A stretch of DNA of 64,000 bases from Deinococcus deserti VCD115 (GTDB lineage Bacteria; Deinococcota; Deinococci; Deinococcales; Deinococcaceae), in NCBI RefSeq assembly GCF_000020685.1, contig NC_012526.1:1156001-1220000 (forward strand). Direction: 5' to 3'. Made by a program: the position numbers and the translations under genes. The notes under the pieces are model-generated. The model was not told where the DNA came from. It was given only the letters and a program-made list of their open reading frames with translations, and did not search any database. This document shows, piece by piece, positions 39,968 through 50,134 of this stretch. Position 1 is the first letter of the stretch. Every line of letters starts with the position of its first letter.

Positions 39968-40456
39968 ATGAAGATGAACGCGAAAGTCCTTGCTCCCCTT
40001 GCTGTTGTTGCCGCTTTTGGGCTGGGCACCGTTTCCCCCAGTGCTCAGACTCCTGCTCAGAAAATTGGATTTGTTGATGTGGCCAAGCTGATTTCCAGCC
40101 ACTCCGGCAACAAGGACATTGAGGACATCCAGAAGAAAGCCGATGCTGAACTGGGTGAACTCGACAAGCAGATCAAGGCCATCGACGCCAAGGGCAGTGC
40201 TGCCACGCCCGCCGACAAGGACAAGCGCACCCAGCTGATCTCGACCATTCAGGCCAAGGCCAAGGCCTACGACACCCAGCTGCAGCCCAAGGTTTCCGTC
40301 GTCGAGAAGGCTGTTGACACCGCCATCGGCACCGCTGCCAAGAGCAACGGCTTCAGCATCGTGATGGACCGCAACGTTGCGGCCCGCAGCGGCCTGGTCG
40401 TCTACGCCGATGACAGCACGGATCTCACCGCCGCAGCAGCCAAGGCTGTCAAGTAA
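39968..40456 (+). CDS. OmpH/Skp-family periplasmic protein 1
   Basis: 162 residues: signal peptide ([27 protein letters not shown]), then [39 protein letters not shown], the Skp/OmpH start, a coiled-coil hairpin, and a C-terminal [35 protein letters not shown]. Skp-like proteins chaperone outer-membrane barrels. TACGGT (39955-39960) is 7 nt before the ATG: leaderless. A paralog follows 79 bp downstream. Confidence 0.88.
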   Translation: MKMNAKVLAPLAVVAAFGLGTVSPSAQTPAQKIGFVDVAKLISSHSGNKDIEDIQKKADAELGELDKQIKAIDAKGSAATPADKDKRTQLISTIQAKAKAYDTQLQPKVSVVEKAVDTAIGTAAKSNGFSIVMDRNVAARSGLVVYADDSTDLTAAAAKAVK

Positions 40457-40478
40457 GCCCCACCCTTTTTCTGGTGGC

Positions 40479-40504
40479 CTGCCCCGCTGCATCACGCGGG
40501 GCAG
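40479..40504 (+). terminator. Hairpin between the two OmpH genes
   Basis: CTGCCCCGC (40479-40487) pairs with GCGGGGCAG (40496-40504), loop 8 nt. No T-run follows, so it may slow RNA decay or partly terminate between the two genes. Confidence 0.45.
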
Positions 40505-40535
40505 TTGCCATCTGTTCGCGTTTCCGGAGGTCCGT

Positions 40536-41009
40536 ATGAACCGAATTCTGATCCTCCTTCCGCTGGCCCTGCTGGCCACGGTTCCCAATGCTCAGCAGTC
40601 CAAGAGCCGCGTTGCATTCGTCAATGTTCAGGCTGCTGTCAAGGCGATGCCTGGCAGCGCCACGTACCTGCAACTGGTCGCCAAGACCGACGCTGATCTG
40701 AAGGCCAAGCAGAAGAACATTCAGGCCCTGGCCACCAAAGCGTCGGCCAGCAATACGGCAGCAAACCGGCAGGCCCTCAATACGGCCCAGCAGGCGTATA
40801 CCAAGACCCAGACCCAGTATGCCCAGCGGGTTGCTGAAGCGTTCAAGCCCCTGGCCAGCAAGCTGAACACCACGATTGCCAAGGTGGCGAAGGCCAACGG
40901 TTACAGTGTGGTGCTTGATCAGCGTGTGGCGGCCCAGACAAATCTTGTGGTCTATGCCAACGACAGCGCAACGAACCTGACCAACGCGGTGATCAAAGCG
41001 TTGAAGTAA
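40536..41009 (+). CDS. OmpH/Skp-family periplasmic protein 2
   Basis: 157 residues, paralog of the preceding protein: signal peptide [44 protein letters not shown], a Gln/Lys/Ala coiled coil, and [36 protein letters not shown]. Unlike the first gene it has a Shine-Dalgarno (GGAGG, 40526-40530), so the pair is probably transcribed together, the first leaderless and the second SD-dependent. A terminator follows. Confidence 0.87.
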   Translation: MNRILILLPLALLATVPNAQQSKSRVAFVNVQAAVKAMPGSATYLQLVAKTDADLKAKQKNIQALATKASASNTAANRQALNTAQQAYTKTQTQYAQRVAEAFKPLASKLNTTIAKVAKANGYSVVLDQRVAAQTNLVVYANDSATNLTNAVIKALK

Positions 41010-41025
41010 GTGCCCTTGAGAATCG

Positions 41026-41049
41026 GCCCCAGCCTTTTTCGGCTGGGGC
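41026..41049 (+). terminator. Terminator after the OmpH pair
   Basis: GCCCCAGCC (41026-41034) pairs with GGCTGGGGC (41041-41049); the loop is TTTTTC and TGATGTGTTTG follows. Confidence 0.65.
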
Positions 41050-41192
41050 TGATGTGTTTGTTGTGATGGCAACAGTCGAGCGTGGCCGGGAAAATCTCCA
41101 TTCTGAACGGCGCACGAGGGGCTTGCAGAAGGAGCTGCAACAGACAACTTCGTAGATGTCTCCCACAGCTCCTCCCTCAGATTGTCCTGAGC

Positions 41193-41687
41193 TTACAGCG
41201 CAATAGTTTCGTTTTTGCCTGTCGGGTTGGTCTTGCCAGTGACAGCGCTCCTGGCCATCTTGAACAGCGTCTGGAGCTTGCCGTCACTTTCCCAGTATTC
41301 AGCGCCGTGGGCATGAATCTTGATCAGCTGAATGTCCGGATCTTCCTTACCTCCGGCAAAGAAGGCCTTGTAGAAGTCGCTCCACAGCTCATCAAGTTTG
41401 GCGCGGTCCTCGACCAGTTCTGCCGTGCCGTTGATGCTGACGTACACGCCTTTATTGGGCTCGGAGTAGCTGACATTGACCTGTGGCCGGGCACGCATAT
41501 GGCTCACCTGATGGCTTGACCGGCTTCCAATAAACCAGACGTCCCCGTCGAACTCAGTCTGCTGGGTCGTCATGGGGTGGGCGTGGAGGTGGCCCTCTTC
41601 GTTGATGACCGTCAGCATCGCGAATTTGACGTCACTGATAATGCCAGCAATCTTTTTGATGGCGTCTTCTCGGCTCGTTCCACTCAT
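41193..41687 (-). CDS. General-stress PNPOx-like FMN-binding protein
   Basis: 164 residues. Split-barrel flavin/pyridoxamine-oxidase-like fold of the GSP26 type: FAMLTVINEEGHLHAHPMTTQQTEFDGDVWFIGSRSSHQVSHMRARPQVNVSYSEPNKGVYVSINGTAELVED, followed by HGAEYWESDGKLQTLFKMARS. Such proteins bind flavins or haem and are stress-induced; the activity is unknown. I start at MSGTSREDAIKKI (41687); a longer in-frame start at 41753 has no support. No clear -10 at leaderless distance. Confidence 0.83.
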   Translation of the reverse strand: MSGTSREDAIKKIAGIISDVKFAMLTVINEEGHLHAHPMTTQQTEFDGDVWFIGSRSSHQVSHMRARPQVNVSYSEPNKGVYVSINGTAELVEDRAKLDELWSDFYKAFFAGGKEDPDIQLIKIHAHGAEYWESDGKLQTLFKMARSAVTGKTNPTGKNETIAL

Positions 41688-41786
41688 GATGTCCAGCGTT
41701 TCATGCCTTACCCCCCGGCTTTTGGATACTGCCGCACCGTGTAAAGATTGCAATCAGATTGGATGAGCCTTGCACCCACAGGCACC

Positions 41787-43052
41787 CTAACGGTGTACGT
41801 GGCGTGTTTCAGGCACTTTGCGGACCAGCACGACCCCCAGGATAAAGAACAGAGCTGCCAGCCCGAAGACCAGCGTGTACCCCAGATTCTCTGCCTGAGC
41901 ATTGCCCCAGTCCAGGAGTTTGCCCTGCGGTGCGCCCACGAACTGAGGCGCGACGAACGCCACATGCCAGATTCCCATATCGCGTGCGAAGCTGCGTCCA
42001 CTGGGCATGGCGTCGCTGCCCAGCGCCCAGTCCACACTGGAAAAAGCTCCATAGCCCAACCCGAACACCAGAGCCAGCAACAGCGCGACATAGAAGCCCG
42101 GAGCCACCAGCAGCAGCAGCGCGGCGCCAGCCATCACACTGCCAGCCACGTAGATGACGGGTTTGCGGCCGACACGGTCACTGATGCGCCCGCCGACCAG
42201 AGCGCTCACGATACTGGCGACGATAATGCAGGCCAGCATGATGGAGCTGCTGGCCACCGGATTGGGCTGCCGGAGCACGTCCGCCGTGTAGTACTGGATA
42301 AATGGCTGCACCGAATATTGCCCCAGGGCGAACATCACCCGGGTCACGAAGACCCATAAAAAGGGCTGGTAGGCGAACAGTTCCTGCCACGACAGAACCG
42401 GGGCGTCGCTCTGGACTGGCGCAGGCTGATCTGCTTCGGGGACGCCGCGAATCGTGATCAGGGCAGCGCCCAGCAGTACCACGGCCATCAGAGCGAAAGC
42501 TGCCATTGCTGGCAGGCCCAGCGCGCCCAGTGCAAATCCGCTTGCTGCCCCCAGTAACTGCGCGATGGCCTGCAGCATGCCCATGACACCGCTGTAGCGT
42601 CCGCGCTGTTCCTGCGGCACCAGTTGCGGGATGAGGGCTGAATACGGCGCAGTCGCATAGTTGTTTCCGAACTGCACCAGCAGGTAGCCCAGAACGTAGA
42701 TCCAGAAGCCGTGTCCACCCCCCAGGGTCGTCACGGCCAGGGCCATGACAGCCAGGCCAGCCAGATTGACCCCGACGCCCAGCTTCAGATAAGGCAGGCG
42801 GCGGCCGCTGCGGTCACTGTGGGCTCCGACCACAGGAGGCACCACCAGTGCGATGACTGCACCGATGGCCGTCAACAGGCCGAGGTAAGTGCCCTTCTGA
42901 TCCTCACCTACAAATTTCACGATGTGGGCGGGCATCAGGAGGGTCAGCAGCATCAGCCAGTGAAAGGCTGTGCCAAACCAGAACGCCGACAGGACCCACG
43001 GACTCGCGAGTACTGTTCGCGCCTTGGGCGCCACAGGAGAGTGAGGGGTCAT
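41787..43052 (-). CDS. MFS transporter, sugar/cation-symporter-like
   Basis: 421 residues, twelve predicted helices. MFS loop motifs: [16 protein letters not shown] (between helices 2 and 3) and [18 protein letters not shown] in the second half (as [15 protein letters not shown]). The pattern with [13 protein letters not shown] and [24 protein letters not shown] is like the SLC45/GPH-type sugar transporters; substrate unknown. TATACT (plus-strand 43061-43066) is 8 nt before the ATG at 43052: leaderless. Confidence 0.85.
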   Translation of the reverse strand: MTPHSPVAPKARTVLASPWVLSAFWFGTAFHWLMLLTLLMPAHIVKFVGEDQKGTYLGLLTAIGAVIALVVPPVVGAHSDRSGRRLPYLKLGVGVNLAGLAVMALAVTTLGGGHGFWIYVLGYLLVQFGNNYATAPYSALIPQLVPQEQRGRYSGVMGMLQAIAQLLGAASGFALGALGLPAMAAFALMAVVLLGAALITIRGVPEADQPAPVQSDAPVLSWQELFAYQPFLWVFVTRVMFALGQYSVQPFIQYYTADVLRQPNPVASSSIMLACIIVASIVSALVGGRISDRVGRKPVIYVAGSVMAGAALLLLVAPGFYVALLLALVFGLGYGAFSSVDWALGSDAMPSGRSFARDMGIWHVAFVAPQFVGAPQGKLLDWGNAQAENLGYTLVFGLAALFFILGVVLVRKVPETRHVHR

Positions 43053-43153
43053 GTCATGCAAGTATATGCTGCACATTTACCGCCTCTTTACTTGTTTAAG
43101 AGCCTGTGGCGTGAATAGCAGTTCAGTTCCGCCGGGTCGGGTCAGACTGCCGC

Positions 43154-43456
43154 ATGACTGCTGCACTGAATCTTGAAGACGCCCTGGCCTCTTTCCGTTC
43201 GGCTTTTACTTACAGCCATCCTGAGGGCCTGACCATTACTCCACACATCGACGGCAAGGTTCTGCGGGTGGAGGTTCGCAATCAGGACATTGACGCCCTG
43301 CGTGGCTTTGACGTCGTTGCCGAGCCTCTGGAAACCGAGCACCGCAGCGCTGCGCAGCTTGGCGAGGATGTGGCGCGCGTGGTGGAACAGGAACTGATGT
43401 ACGGTCAGCTGCCGGCGGTCGCTGAGGGAGGAGCCTTCCGGCGCATCGTCGTCTAA
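43154..43456 (+). CDS. Conserved hypothetical protein
   Basis: 100 residues, soluble, no recognised domain: [20 protein letters not shown], an alternating beta region ([26 protein letters not shown]) and a helical end. CAGACT (43143-43148) lies 5 nt before the ATG. The stop overlaps the convergent pseudouridine synthase stop by 4 bp. Confidence 0.6.
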   Translation: MTAALNLEDALASFRSAFTYSHPEGLTITPHIDGKVLRVEVRNQDIDALRGFDVVAEPLETEHRSAAQLGEDVARVVEQELMYGQLPAVAEGGAFRRIVV

Positions 43457-44211
43457 GGCGGTCCCTCCCCGGCCAGCGAATCCCAGTACGCCTGCAGGTC
43501 CCGGGCCAGTGGCACTTCGACACTCATCTGTGCTCCGTCCCAGGAAAAGGCGATGCGTGCTGCATGCAGGGCCTGGCGGGGCAGCCCCAGACGTTCGGTA
43601 AGGGCTGGGGTCTGACCCGTTTCCATAAAGTCCAGAAAAGCCTGTGGGTCACGGCCGTAAATTTTGTCTCCGACCATCGGCAGTCCCAGATGATGCAGGT
43701 GGGCCCGGATCTGATGAAGCCGCCCCGAGCGGGGATAGGCCTCGATCAGGCTGTGTCCGGCGCGCCGGTCGACTACCTGGAAATCCGTCACTGCTGCCCG
43801 GCCGTCCGGGACGACCGCCTGACGAATGGTGACCCGGTTGGCTCCGCCCAGCCCCAGGTCACCCAGGGGGGCATCCAGGGTGTAGCGCTCCCATGTGGGA
43901 TTGCCATGGACGATGGCCAGATAGGTTTTTCCGACCAGATGAGTCTTGAACAGAGTGAAGAACCGCCGGGCCGCATCCGAGTCCCGTGAAAGGATCTGCG
44001 CGCCGCTGGTTTCCCGGTCCAGCCGGTGGGGTGGAGCGAGATCAGGTTCACCAGTTTCAGTCTGCATGTAGGTCAGGACATCAGGAACATCAATCCGTGC
44101 ACGCACCGGGTGCGTCAGCCACAGGGCTGGCTTGTGCACCACATAGAAATCAGGATGTTCGACAATCACCCGCGGCTTGCCGGGCGGAGGCAGCAGAGGC
44201 GCGCGCGTCAC
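43453..44211 (-). CDS. RluA-family pseudouridine synthase
   Basis: 252 residues. Motif I catalytic Asp in [17 protein letters not shown], then [45 protein letters not shown] and [15 protein letters not shown], all typical of RluA/RluC/RluD-like rRNA or tRNA pseudouridine synthases. No S4 domain, so RluA/TruC-like; target site unknown. Its start overlaps the end of the upstream FMN reductase gene by 4 bp. Confidence 0.92.
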   Translation of the reverse strand: MTRAPLLPPPGKPRVIVEHPDFYVVHKPALWLTHPVRARIDVPDVLTYMQTETGEPDLAPPHRLDRETSGAQILSRDSDAARRFFTLFKTHLVGKTYLAIVHGNPTWERYTLDAPLGDLGLGGANRVTIRQAVVPDGRAAVTDFQVVDRRAGHSLIEAYPRSGRLHQIRAHLHHLGLPMVGDKIYGRDPQAFLDFMETGQTPALTERLGLPRQALHAARIAFSWDGAQMSVEVPLARDLQAYWDSLAGEGPP

Positions 44212-44786
44212 AGTTCCCAGGTGCTCTGGTAGGGGCGGCCCGACAGACGTGAGGACAGATCAATGCTGCGCTCAACCGTACGGGACAGCCTCTCCCGCAG
44301 CCAGGCACCAGGCTGAGCGGGGGCGTCCCAGTGGGTGGACGTCGCGTAGACAAAATGAGGGTTGATCACGCACTTGAAATCGAACATCAGGCCTGCGGCA
44401 AAGGCCGAGTGGCTCAGCCAACCGTGGTCGAGGCCGCCTGAGACCAGGAAGGTAACCGGCTGGTCGAACCAGGCTCCGTGGAGGCCACGTTCCTGATCGG
44501 TGCTTCCGGTGAGTTCGACCAGGGCCTTGGCGCCGGATCCTATCCCCCAGTTGTAGACCGGCACCCCCAGAAAGACGCCGTCGGCTCCCCGGATAGCGTC
44601 GTGATACTGCCGGGCATGGGGATGGGTGTAGCACGTCACATTGTCGAACGGCGGCAGTGGAGTTGACCTCAGGTCCAAGTGAGTTACCTGATGTCCCAGA
44701 CCCACCAGTTGAGCGGCTGCCAGGTCGCACAGCCAGGCACTGCGGCTCTCCGGATCCAGGCTGGTCGAAAGCACCGTGAACTTCAT
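44208..44786 (-). CDS. NADPH-dependent FMN reductase (flavodoxin-like fold)
   Basis: 192 residues: [22 protein letters not shown] (flavin phosphate loop), [28 protein letters not shown] and [14 protein letters not shown]. Reduces flavins, quinones or azo compounds. TAGCCT (plus-strand 44794-44799) is 7 nt before the ATG: leaderless. The stop overlaps the pseudouridine synthase start. Confidence 0.88.
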   Translation of the reverse strand: MKFTVLSTSLDPESRSAWLCDLAAAQLVGLGHQVTHLDLRSTPLPPFDNVTCYTHPHARQYHDAIRGADGVFLGVPVYNWGIGSGAKALVELTGSTDQERGLHGAWFDQPVTFLVSGGLDHGWLSHSAFAAGLMFDFKCVINPHFVYATSTHWDAPAQPGAWLRERLSRTVERSIDLSSRLSGRPYQSTWEL

Positions 44787-44837
44787 GCCGGGCAGGCTAG
44801 CGCGACCTGAGTGTTCAGTCCTGAAGACAACAAAACA

Positions 44838-44916
44838 AGGTGGGCACTAAGAAGCGCCCACCTGAACTTTTCATGTTACGGTACTGCGTCGAACTGGTTT
44901 CCGCGCGAAGCGGAAA
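44838..44916 (-). terminator. Two hairpins and U-rich terminator after csp
   Basis: On the minus strand a TTTCCGC/GCGGAAA stem (44898-44916) comes first. Then GGTGGGC/GCCCACC (44839-44862), followed by TTGTTTTGTTG. The second is a good intrinsic terminator. Confidence 0.75.
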
Positions 44917-45201
44917 TTACCAGCGGCTGCCGCCGCGGTTGCCGCCCATGCCGCCGCCGTTTCCATTGTTGCCGCCCATAGGTGCAGGCGCAGCGTTGGT
45001 CACCACAACGTTCTTGGCCTGGGGGCCTTTGTTGCCCTGGCCGGACTCGACTTCAAACTCAACTTCGTCGCCTTCGTTCAGCTTGCGAAAACCGCCGCTC
45101 TGGATGGCGCTGTAGTGCACGAACACGTCGGGGTTACCGGGATGTTCGATAAAGCCATAACCTTTCTCAACGTTAAACCACTTTACTCGACCTTGAGCCA
45201 T
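44917..45201 (-). CDS. Cold-shock domain protein with Gly/Asn-rich tail
   Basis: 94 residues. CSD residues 1-66: [19 protein letters not shown] (RNP1, KGYGFI), VFVHYSAI (RNP2), [22 protein letters not shown]. The last 25 residues are a glycine/asparagine/methionine-rich tail ending GGSRW, unlike the bare CspA fold and like nucleic-acid-binding RGG-type tails. GGAGAG precedes the ATG. The 5' leader appears long, as usual for csp mRNAs. Confidence 0.93.
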   Translation of the reverse strand: MAQGRVKWFNVEKGYGFIEHPGNPDVFVHYSAIQSGGFRKLNEGDEVEFEVESGQGNKGPQAKNVVVTNAAPAPMGGNNGNGGGMGGNRGGSRW

Positions 45202-45567
45202 AACTCTCCTTGCATCTCGTAACCTCGACGCTCAGTCACCCACCCTCTGGGTCGGAACCGCGATATAGCGCGTGGCTTGAGACGTAAAAAGTATCGCATG
45301 TTCTCATGCGGAAGGATGCGAATTATGACCTTCAGCTAAAGGCCTTCAGTACTGGTGCCAGGCCAGATTCCATTACAGTCATCACAAACCTGGACAGGGT
45401 TTCCCGCCATCGGCGGGGGATCATCTATGTATGTACAGTCTCTCCTGGACTGCATGCTAATCTGCGCATAGATCAACACGCTGCTGCCTCTCTGTCAGGA
45501 CCGCTCCCCGGATCCCACAAGGACCCACGCGACCAGGCCGGTGGCACCCAGCACACGGAGGAAAGGC
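45202..45567. promoter_or_regulatory. csp 5' leader and intergenic region
   Basis: On the minus strand the region includes a probable long csp leader; GATACT (plus-strand 45289-45294) is a candidate -10 and CGCATG-TTCT-CATGCG (45295-45310) is a perfect 6-bp inverted repeat against it. On the plus side lie the approach to the carbonic anhydrase gene and a small CCCGCC/GGCGGG stem (about 45402-45416). No other gene recognised. Confidence 0.45.
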
Positions 45568-46173
45568 ATGCCGCGCTACGCCCTGGAAGGGCACGTCCCG
45601 GAAATTCACGCGACGGCGTTTATCGCCCCAAGTGCCGATGTTATCGGTCAGGTCACTGTGGCTGAAGGAGCCAGTGTGTGGTTTGGTGTGGTGCTGCGCG
45701 GTGATCTGGAAGCGATCGAGATCGGTCCTGGATGCAACGTCCAGGACGGCGCAGTGTTACACACAGACGCCGGCTGGCCCTGTGTGCTGACTGAACGCGT
45801 GACGGTAGGCCACCGGGCCATCGTTCACGGCGCGAGCTGCGGCCCAGGCAGTCTGGTGGGTATGGGCGCCGTGATGCTCAGTGGCTCCAGCCTGGGTGCC
45901 GGAGCCATGCTGGGTGCCGGTGCGGTCCTGCCGGAGGGTGTACATGTGCCCGACGGAATGCTGGCTGTGGGTGTTCCGGCCCGCGTCGTGCGGCCCGCTC
46001 CGTCTACCGGGAACGCAGCCCGTTACGTCAGGAATGCGGCCCGCTTCAACGATCATCTGCGGCGTCTGCCTGAGCCCGGTATAGCCGAGTATCACGGTGA
46101 GCAAAAGAACGACACGATTGAGAACGGTCGGGTCGAACAGACACTGGAACTGGCTGGCGTGGAGCACCGGTGA
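45568..46173 (+). CDS. Gamma-class carbonic anhydrase family protein
   Basis: 201 residues, left-handed beta-helix of hexapeptide repeats. Three His ligands are in place: NVQDGAVLHTD, VTVGHRAIVHG (two His). RGDLEAIEIGPGCN and VGMGAVMLSGSSLGAGAMLGAGAVLPEG give the repeats. Interconverts CO2 and bicarbonate or is an inactive homolog. GGAGGAAAGGC precedes the ATG at 45568. Its stop overlaps the GTG of the next gene (GTGA). Confidence 0.9.
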   Translation: MPRYALEGHVPEIHATAFIAPSADVIGQVTVAEGASVWFGVVLRGDLEAIEIGPGCNVQDGAVLHTDAGWPCVLTERVTVGHRAIVHGASCGPGSLVGMGAVMLSGSSLGAGAMLGAGAVLPEGVHVPDGMLAVGVPARVVRPAPSTGNAARYVRNAARFNDHLRRLPEPGIAEYHGEQKNDTIENGRVEQTLELAGVEHR

Positions 46174-47024
46174 GCAGGAGTCTGTCCTCGCCGCTTCCAG
46201 GGGGTGACGGTGCCGAGCGCCGCCCGGCGCCAACCCCCGAGGTGCCGGAGGATCTGGCTGAGCTGATTCCTGAACTGACTCCGATGTTTCCAGGAACTGC
46301 ACCATTCCTGGCCCGGTTTCTCCCGCAGGCTACTCCCGCGCATCTGGGCCTGAACCAGCTGTTCTGCGACCTGCACGCTTTTTTGAAGTGTCTGCACGAG
46401 CAGAGCTGGTATGGGTACCTGCACGCTTCGCTTGGTGACCAGAGCGCATACGTTCTGCTGTATGAAGGGCGTACGGTGACAGCTGCGGCGGCGAGCGCCA
46501 CGGGTGAGCAGGCGCTGGGAGAACTGCTCAATCTGTACGAGCAGGGAGCTGCCCTGGCCGCGTACCCGTTGCCAGCGACTCTGGCCCATGTGCTGAGCGG
46601 GGTTGGCTCGCGGGCCTGGAAATTCAATCTGACCGAGGACTTTACCGGGCTGCATGCCCGTCCTACCGGCGCAATTTTCTATGCTCGCGGTGAGATTGTC
46701 GCGACCATGGCGGCCACCCTGCCCTATGAGGGCGCCTTCCCCGCTCCGTTGAGGCCGCAGACCCTGATTCTGCCCCGGAGTCTGGCTGGCTGGGCTCACC
46801 ATCACTACACGTTGACTCTGCGGGGCCGCGACGCCCTGAACGCTATTACTGGCATTCACCAGAGCTTCCGGACTCAGCATGGCCAGGCGGGACTGGCTTT
46901 CCTGCGTGCGCTTGGCGATAAACTTTCGCCTGCCGAATATGCGATGCGCTCTGACGTGGCCCTGCATGATCTGGAGCCGATGGTGCAGGACTTTCTGCGA
47001 ACTGGCTGCGTCCGCGAACACTGA
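46170..47024 (+). CDS. Hypothetical protein coupled to the carbonic anhydrase gene
   Basis: 284 residues, soluble, no recognised family. Pro-rich first 35 residues (possibly too long a start), then PTAPFLARFLPQATPAHLGLNQLFCDLHAFLKCLHEQSWYGYLHASLGDQSAYVLLYEGRTVTAAAASA and a second segment with LHARPTGAIFYARGEIVATM. This repeat of strand-rich halves suggests a two-lobed sensory-like fold. The GTG start overlaps the carbonic anhydrase stop by 4 bp, so expression is coupled. Confidence 0.7.
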   Translation: MSRSLSSPLPGGDGAERRPAPTPEVPEDLAELIPELTPMFPGTAPFLARFLPQATPAHLGLNQLFCDLHAFLKCLHEQSWYGYLHASLGDQSAYVLLYEGRTVTAAAASATGEQALGELLNLYEQGAALAAYPLPATLAHVLSGVGSRAWKFNLTEDFTGLHARPTGAIFYARGEIVATMAATLPYEGAFPAPLRPQTLILPRSLAGWAHHHYTLTLRGRDALNAITGIHQSFRTQHGQAGLAFLRALGDKLSPAEYAMRSDVALHDLEPMVQDFLRTGCVREH

Positions 47025-47248
47025 TTACAGTTTTTTTGAGGCTGGTAAATCCGGGACTGCCTGGGGGCATGACCGTGCCCTCTCAGCTTTCGCATTGATA
47101 TCTAAAATTGGTCGCACCTGTACGTGCTCTTGAGCCCGGCGCTATCAGGCCGGATAAACCGGGTCAGTGCGCTTTTAAAACAAAAGGAAGGGCCGACCCA
47201 CGCTGGAGTCAGCCTCCCGGCGCACATAGACTTCACCCGGCCCATGCT
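47025..47248. other. Intergenic stretch between convergent genes
   Basis: Starts with a T7 run (about 47031-47037) soon after the stop of the hypothetical gene but without a clear stem. AT-richer than flanks. No gene recognised. Confidence 0.35.
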
Positions 47249-47310
47249 TTGAATTGTTGCGCTGATGCTTTTACTTTAACTGAATGGTGTCACGGTGTTG
47301 TCACATGTAG
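47249..47310 (+). CDS. Orphan promoter and leaderless mini-ORF MVSRCCHM antisense-adjacent to recG
   Basis: TTGAAT (47249-47254), a 17-nt spacer and TACTTT (47272-47277) form a good promoter. ATG at 47284 follows after 6 nt. The ORF (47284-47310) encodes MVSRCCHM and is directly followed by a TGATAC/GTATCA stem (47311-47340) that enters the 3' end of recG on the opposite strand. No downstream plus-strand gene exists to be controlled. It may make a small RNA or peptide, or be chance. Confidence 0.3.
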
Positions 47311-47337
47311 TGATACGCGCTGCCTGATCGTGTGGTA

Positions 47338-49680
47338 TCAGATCACTTCCCGGAAGGCCACGCTGTGACTGCGGCTTTGTAACTCGGCACGCAGATACTG
47401 CAGCCGGGGGTGCTCCAGCCGGGGGTCATGCGCCAGGATGTGCTTGGCCAGTTCGCGGGCCTGCTCGATGATGGACGTGTCGTTGGCCAGGTCAGCCAGG
47501 CGCAGATCCGGAATCCCGCTTTGCCGGGTGCCGCGGATTTCACCCGGGCCGCGCAGCTTGAGGTCGGCCTCGGCAATGACAAAGCCGTCGGTGCTGCCTT
47601 CGATGATGCCCAGACGCTGCCGGGTTTTCTTACTGTGTTCGCCGGCGATCAGTACGCAGTAACTCTGCGCGCTGCCTCGTCCTACGCGTCCACGCAACTG
47701 ATGAAGCTGCGCGAGCCCGAAGCGTTCGGCATTCTCAATCACCATGACCGTGGCGTTCGGAACGTCCACGCCTACCTCAATGACTGTGGTGGACACCAGC
47801 AGATCGAATTCACGTGCCCGGAAGCGCTCCATGACGTGATCCTTCTCCGCGGCGCTCATACGGCCATGAAGCAGGTCGATACGCGCCTCCGGCAGGATGG
47901 TTTTCAGGTCGTCGGCCAGCTGGGTGGCGGCCAGCAGTTCCAGGTTCTCGTTCTCGTCGATCAGGGCCGTGACCACGAAAGCCTGCCGCCCTTCGCGGAT
48001 CTGGCGCATGACAAAACCATATGCCTGCGTGCGGTGGGTGTCCTGAATCAGTTTGGTTTCGATCGGCGTGCGGCCGGGCGGCATCTCGTCAATAACGGAC
48101 AGTTCCAGGTCGCCGTAGGCAGTCAGCGCCAGGCTCCGCGGGATAGGTGTGGCCGACATGACCAGCACGTCCGGCCGGCCGGCCAGCAGCTTGCGGCGCT
48201 GCTGAACGCCAAAGCGGTGCTCTTCATCGATGACGGCCAGACCCAGGTTGTCGAACTGGACATTTTCCTGAATCAGCGCCTGGGTGCCCACCACCACGTC
48301 CACCTCGCCCCGGGCGATTCGGGTCTGCATCTCCAGCTTCTGCTTAGCCGCCATGGCTCCGATCAACAGGCCGACGCGCACGTCCAGCTGATTCAGGTAC
48401 CCCACGAGATTGTTGTAGTGCTGCCGCGCCAGGATCTCGGTGGGGGCCATCAGGGCGCCCTGGTAGCCATCGCGCACCGCCAGATACAGCGCACAGGCCG
48501 CCACAGCCGTCTTGCCGCTGCCCACGTCACCCTGCACCAGCCGGGCCATCTGCCGCTCGGAGCGCATGTCGTCCGTAATTTCCAGCAGGACCCGCCGCTG
48601 TGCATTGGTCATGCGGAAGGGGAGGACAGACTCAAAGCGCTCGATATCGTCGCCCCTGGCCTCGAAGCGTTTGCCCTGCAATACGGCGTCTTCACCCTGG
48701 AGGAGCATGCGCAGTTCCAGAAACAGATACTCGTCGAAGCGCAGCCGTGCGTTGGCCCGGGAAAGCTGAGCCTCGTCAGCCGGGAAGTGAATGCCCCACA
48801 GGGCGTCGCTCAGATCGGTGATTCCATATTTCTGACGCCAGTGGGCCGGCAGGTAATCGTCGAGCGGGACCGACTGCAAAGACCGGAAGGCGGCGCGGCG
48901 CAGGAACTCCTGCGAGATGCCCTCCTTGCTGTCATACACGCCCACGATGCGCCCGGTACTGAGCGAATCCTGGGCACCGTCCACCGTTTCCAGGTGCTCG
49001 ACGCCCAGCTGCACGTTGCGGCCGAAGCGCTTGACCCGCCCGGTCAGCACCAGGCGTGCGCCCTCACGCAGCTGCCGCTCTACCCAGGGCTGGTTGAACC
49101 AGGTTGCTTTGACCCTGCCGCCCGAAGGCGTTTCGAGCGTCACTTCAATGACGAGCATGCCGGGCCGTGGGCTCCGCCTTGACTTGGCCACCACGGTGCC
49201 CTCGACCGTGACTTTCTGGCCTTCTTCCACCTCGGCCAGATCGGGGAGGGCGCGGCGGTCCTCGTGGCGGTGAGGATAGGCGTGAAGCACGTCCCGCAGC
49301 GTATGCAGTCCCAGCGAGGTCAGTTTGCGCGCGCCGCCGGGGCCAGTATCCAGGCGCGAGACCTCGGCGTCCGGAGGCAGTCGCTCTCCGGAGACCGCTG
49401 GTGGAGGAGCCACACGTGCTGCCGGTCGGATCGGCCGTTTTTCAGGCTGGGAAGTGGGCTCAAGCAGTGCCAGGGCGGATTTCAGCGCGGCTTCACGCTT
49501 GGCCGGCTCCAGGGACCCATACCCACCAAGCACTTCCCTGACCTGCGGAAAAGGATTGCCCAGCGGAGAGGCCAGCAGTTTCTCGACGCCGCCGGCCACT
49601 ACCCGGTTCTGACAACCGGCGGCCAGCTCCGCCGCGAGGGGCCGCCTGAGTCGCTCGCGTAGTTCTGCCACCGTCGCCAT
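47338..49680 (-). CDS. recG: ATP-dependent DNA helicase RecG
   Basis: 780 residues. An N-terminal extension of about 110 residues (seen in Deinococcus-Thermus RecG) precedes the wedge domain ([27 protein letters not shown]) and helicase core: [11 protein letters not shown] (Walker A), [13 protein letters not shown] (motif II, DEEH rather than the usual DEQH), [13 protein letters not shown] (III), and [40 protein letters not shown] (V-VI, with [11 protein letters not shown] of RecG). Regresses stalled forks and branch-migrates Holliday junctions. GGGGAGGA lies against the ATG at 49680, with TAGCCT 9 nt upstream. Confidence 0.96.
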   Translation of the reverse strand: MATVAELRERLRRPLAAELAAGCQNRVVAGGVEKLLASPLGNPFPQVREVLGGYGSLEPAKREAALKSALALLEPTSQPEKRPIRPAARVAPPPAVSGERLPPDAEVSRLDTGPGGARKLTSLGLHTLRDVLHAYPHRHEDRRALPDLAEVEEGQKVTVEGTVVAKSRRSPRPGMLVIEVTLETPSGGRVKATWFNQPWVERQLREGARLVLTGRVKRFGRNVQLGVEHLETVDGAQDSLSTGRIVGVYDSKEGISQEFLRRAAFRSLQSVPLDDYLPAHWRQKYGITDLSDALWGIHFPADEAQLSRANARLRFDEYLFLELRMLLQGEDAVLQGKRFEARGDDIERFESVLPFRMTNAQRRVLLEITDDMRSERQMARLVQGDVGSGKTAVAACALYLAVRDGYQGALMAPTEILARQHYNNLVGYLNQLDVRVGLLIGAMAAKQKLEMQTRIARGEVDVVVGTQALIQENVQFDNLGLAVIDEEHRFGVQQRRKLLAGRPDVLVMSATPIPRSLALTAYGDLELSVIDEMPPGRTPIETKLIQDTHRTQAYGFVMRQIREGRQAFVVTALIDENENLELLAATQLADDLKTILPEARIDLLHGRMSAAEKDHVMERFRAREFDLLVSTTVIEVGVDVPNATVMVIENAERFGLAQLHQLRGRVGRGSAQSYCVLIAGEHSKKTRQRLGIIEGSTDGFVIAEADLKLRGPGEIRGTRQSGIPDLRLADLANDTSIIEQARELAKHILAHDPRLEHPRLQYLRAELQSRSHSVAFREVI

Positions 49681-50134
49681 TCCTCCCCGAGGCTAACAGA
49701 GCGCGGCCGAGCAATCCGTGAGGAATGACTTCCGCAGGGGGAGAGAGTTGCCCAGTTGGTCCCGCGGCCCGCTGGTGGCTTCCAGTGGTCAGCTCCTTAC
49801 CTCTACCTTGTGGACAGTCTCTTGAAAGGAAGCTCCTTTCGGACCTGGCAAGGTTGCGCAAACATGTAGGGGCGTGATGAGCCCACAGGGCAAAAGTAGA
49901 ATCTGCCTCCTCACCCTTCAGATTCCCGATCTGCCGGTTGCTATCCCTCGCGCTTGCCGGTGGGTTTGAGCTGAGCCCTGCGCCGGCGCACCACCATCAG
50001 TGAAACGTGCCGCCGGAATGTCCAGCGGCACGTCTGTTGGTGAGACTTCTGGCACAGGTACCCGCTTTATGGCATTCGGACATCAACGCTGGGCCTGAAG
50101 CTCTCAGACGGAGGACGCCCATCCTGCACCGCGG
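49681..50134. other. Intergenic region between recG and DUF808 genes
   Basis: Includes the recG promoter (TAGCCT on the minus strand, near 49690), a GAAAGGA-AGC-TCCTTTC hairpin (49824-49840) of unknown role and the DUF808 terminator (50005-50033). No gene recognised. Confidence 0.4.
50005..50033 (-). terminator. Terminator downstream of the DUF808 gene
   Basis: ACGTGCCGC (50005-50013) pairs with GCGGCACGT (50025-50033); on the minus strand TTTCACTG follows. It lies about 100 bp after the DUF808 stop. Confidence 0.65.

Noticed and set aside
47410..49182. 590-codon plus-strand frame opposite recG
   Set aside because: Antisense shadow of a well-supported gene.
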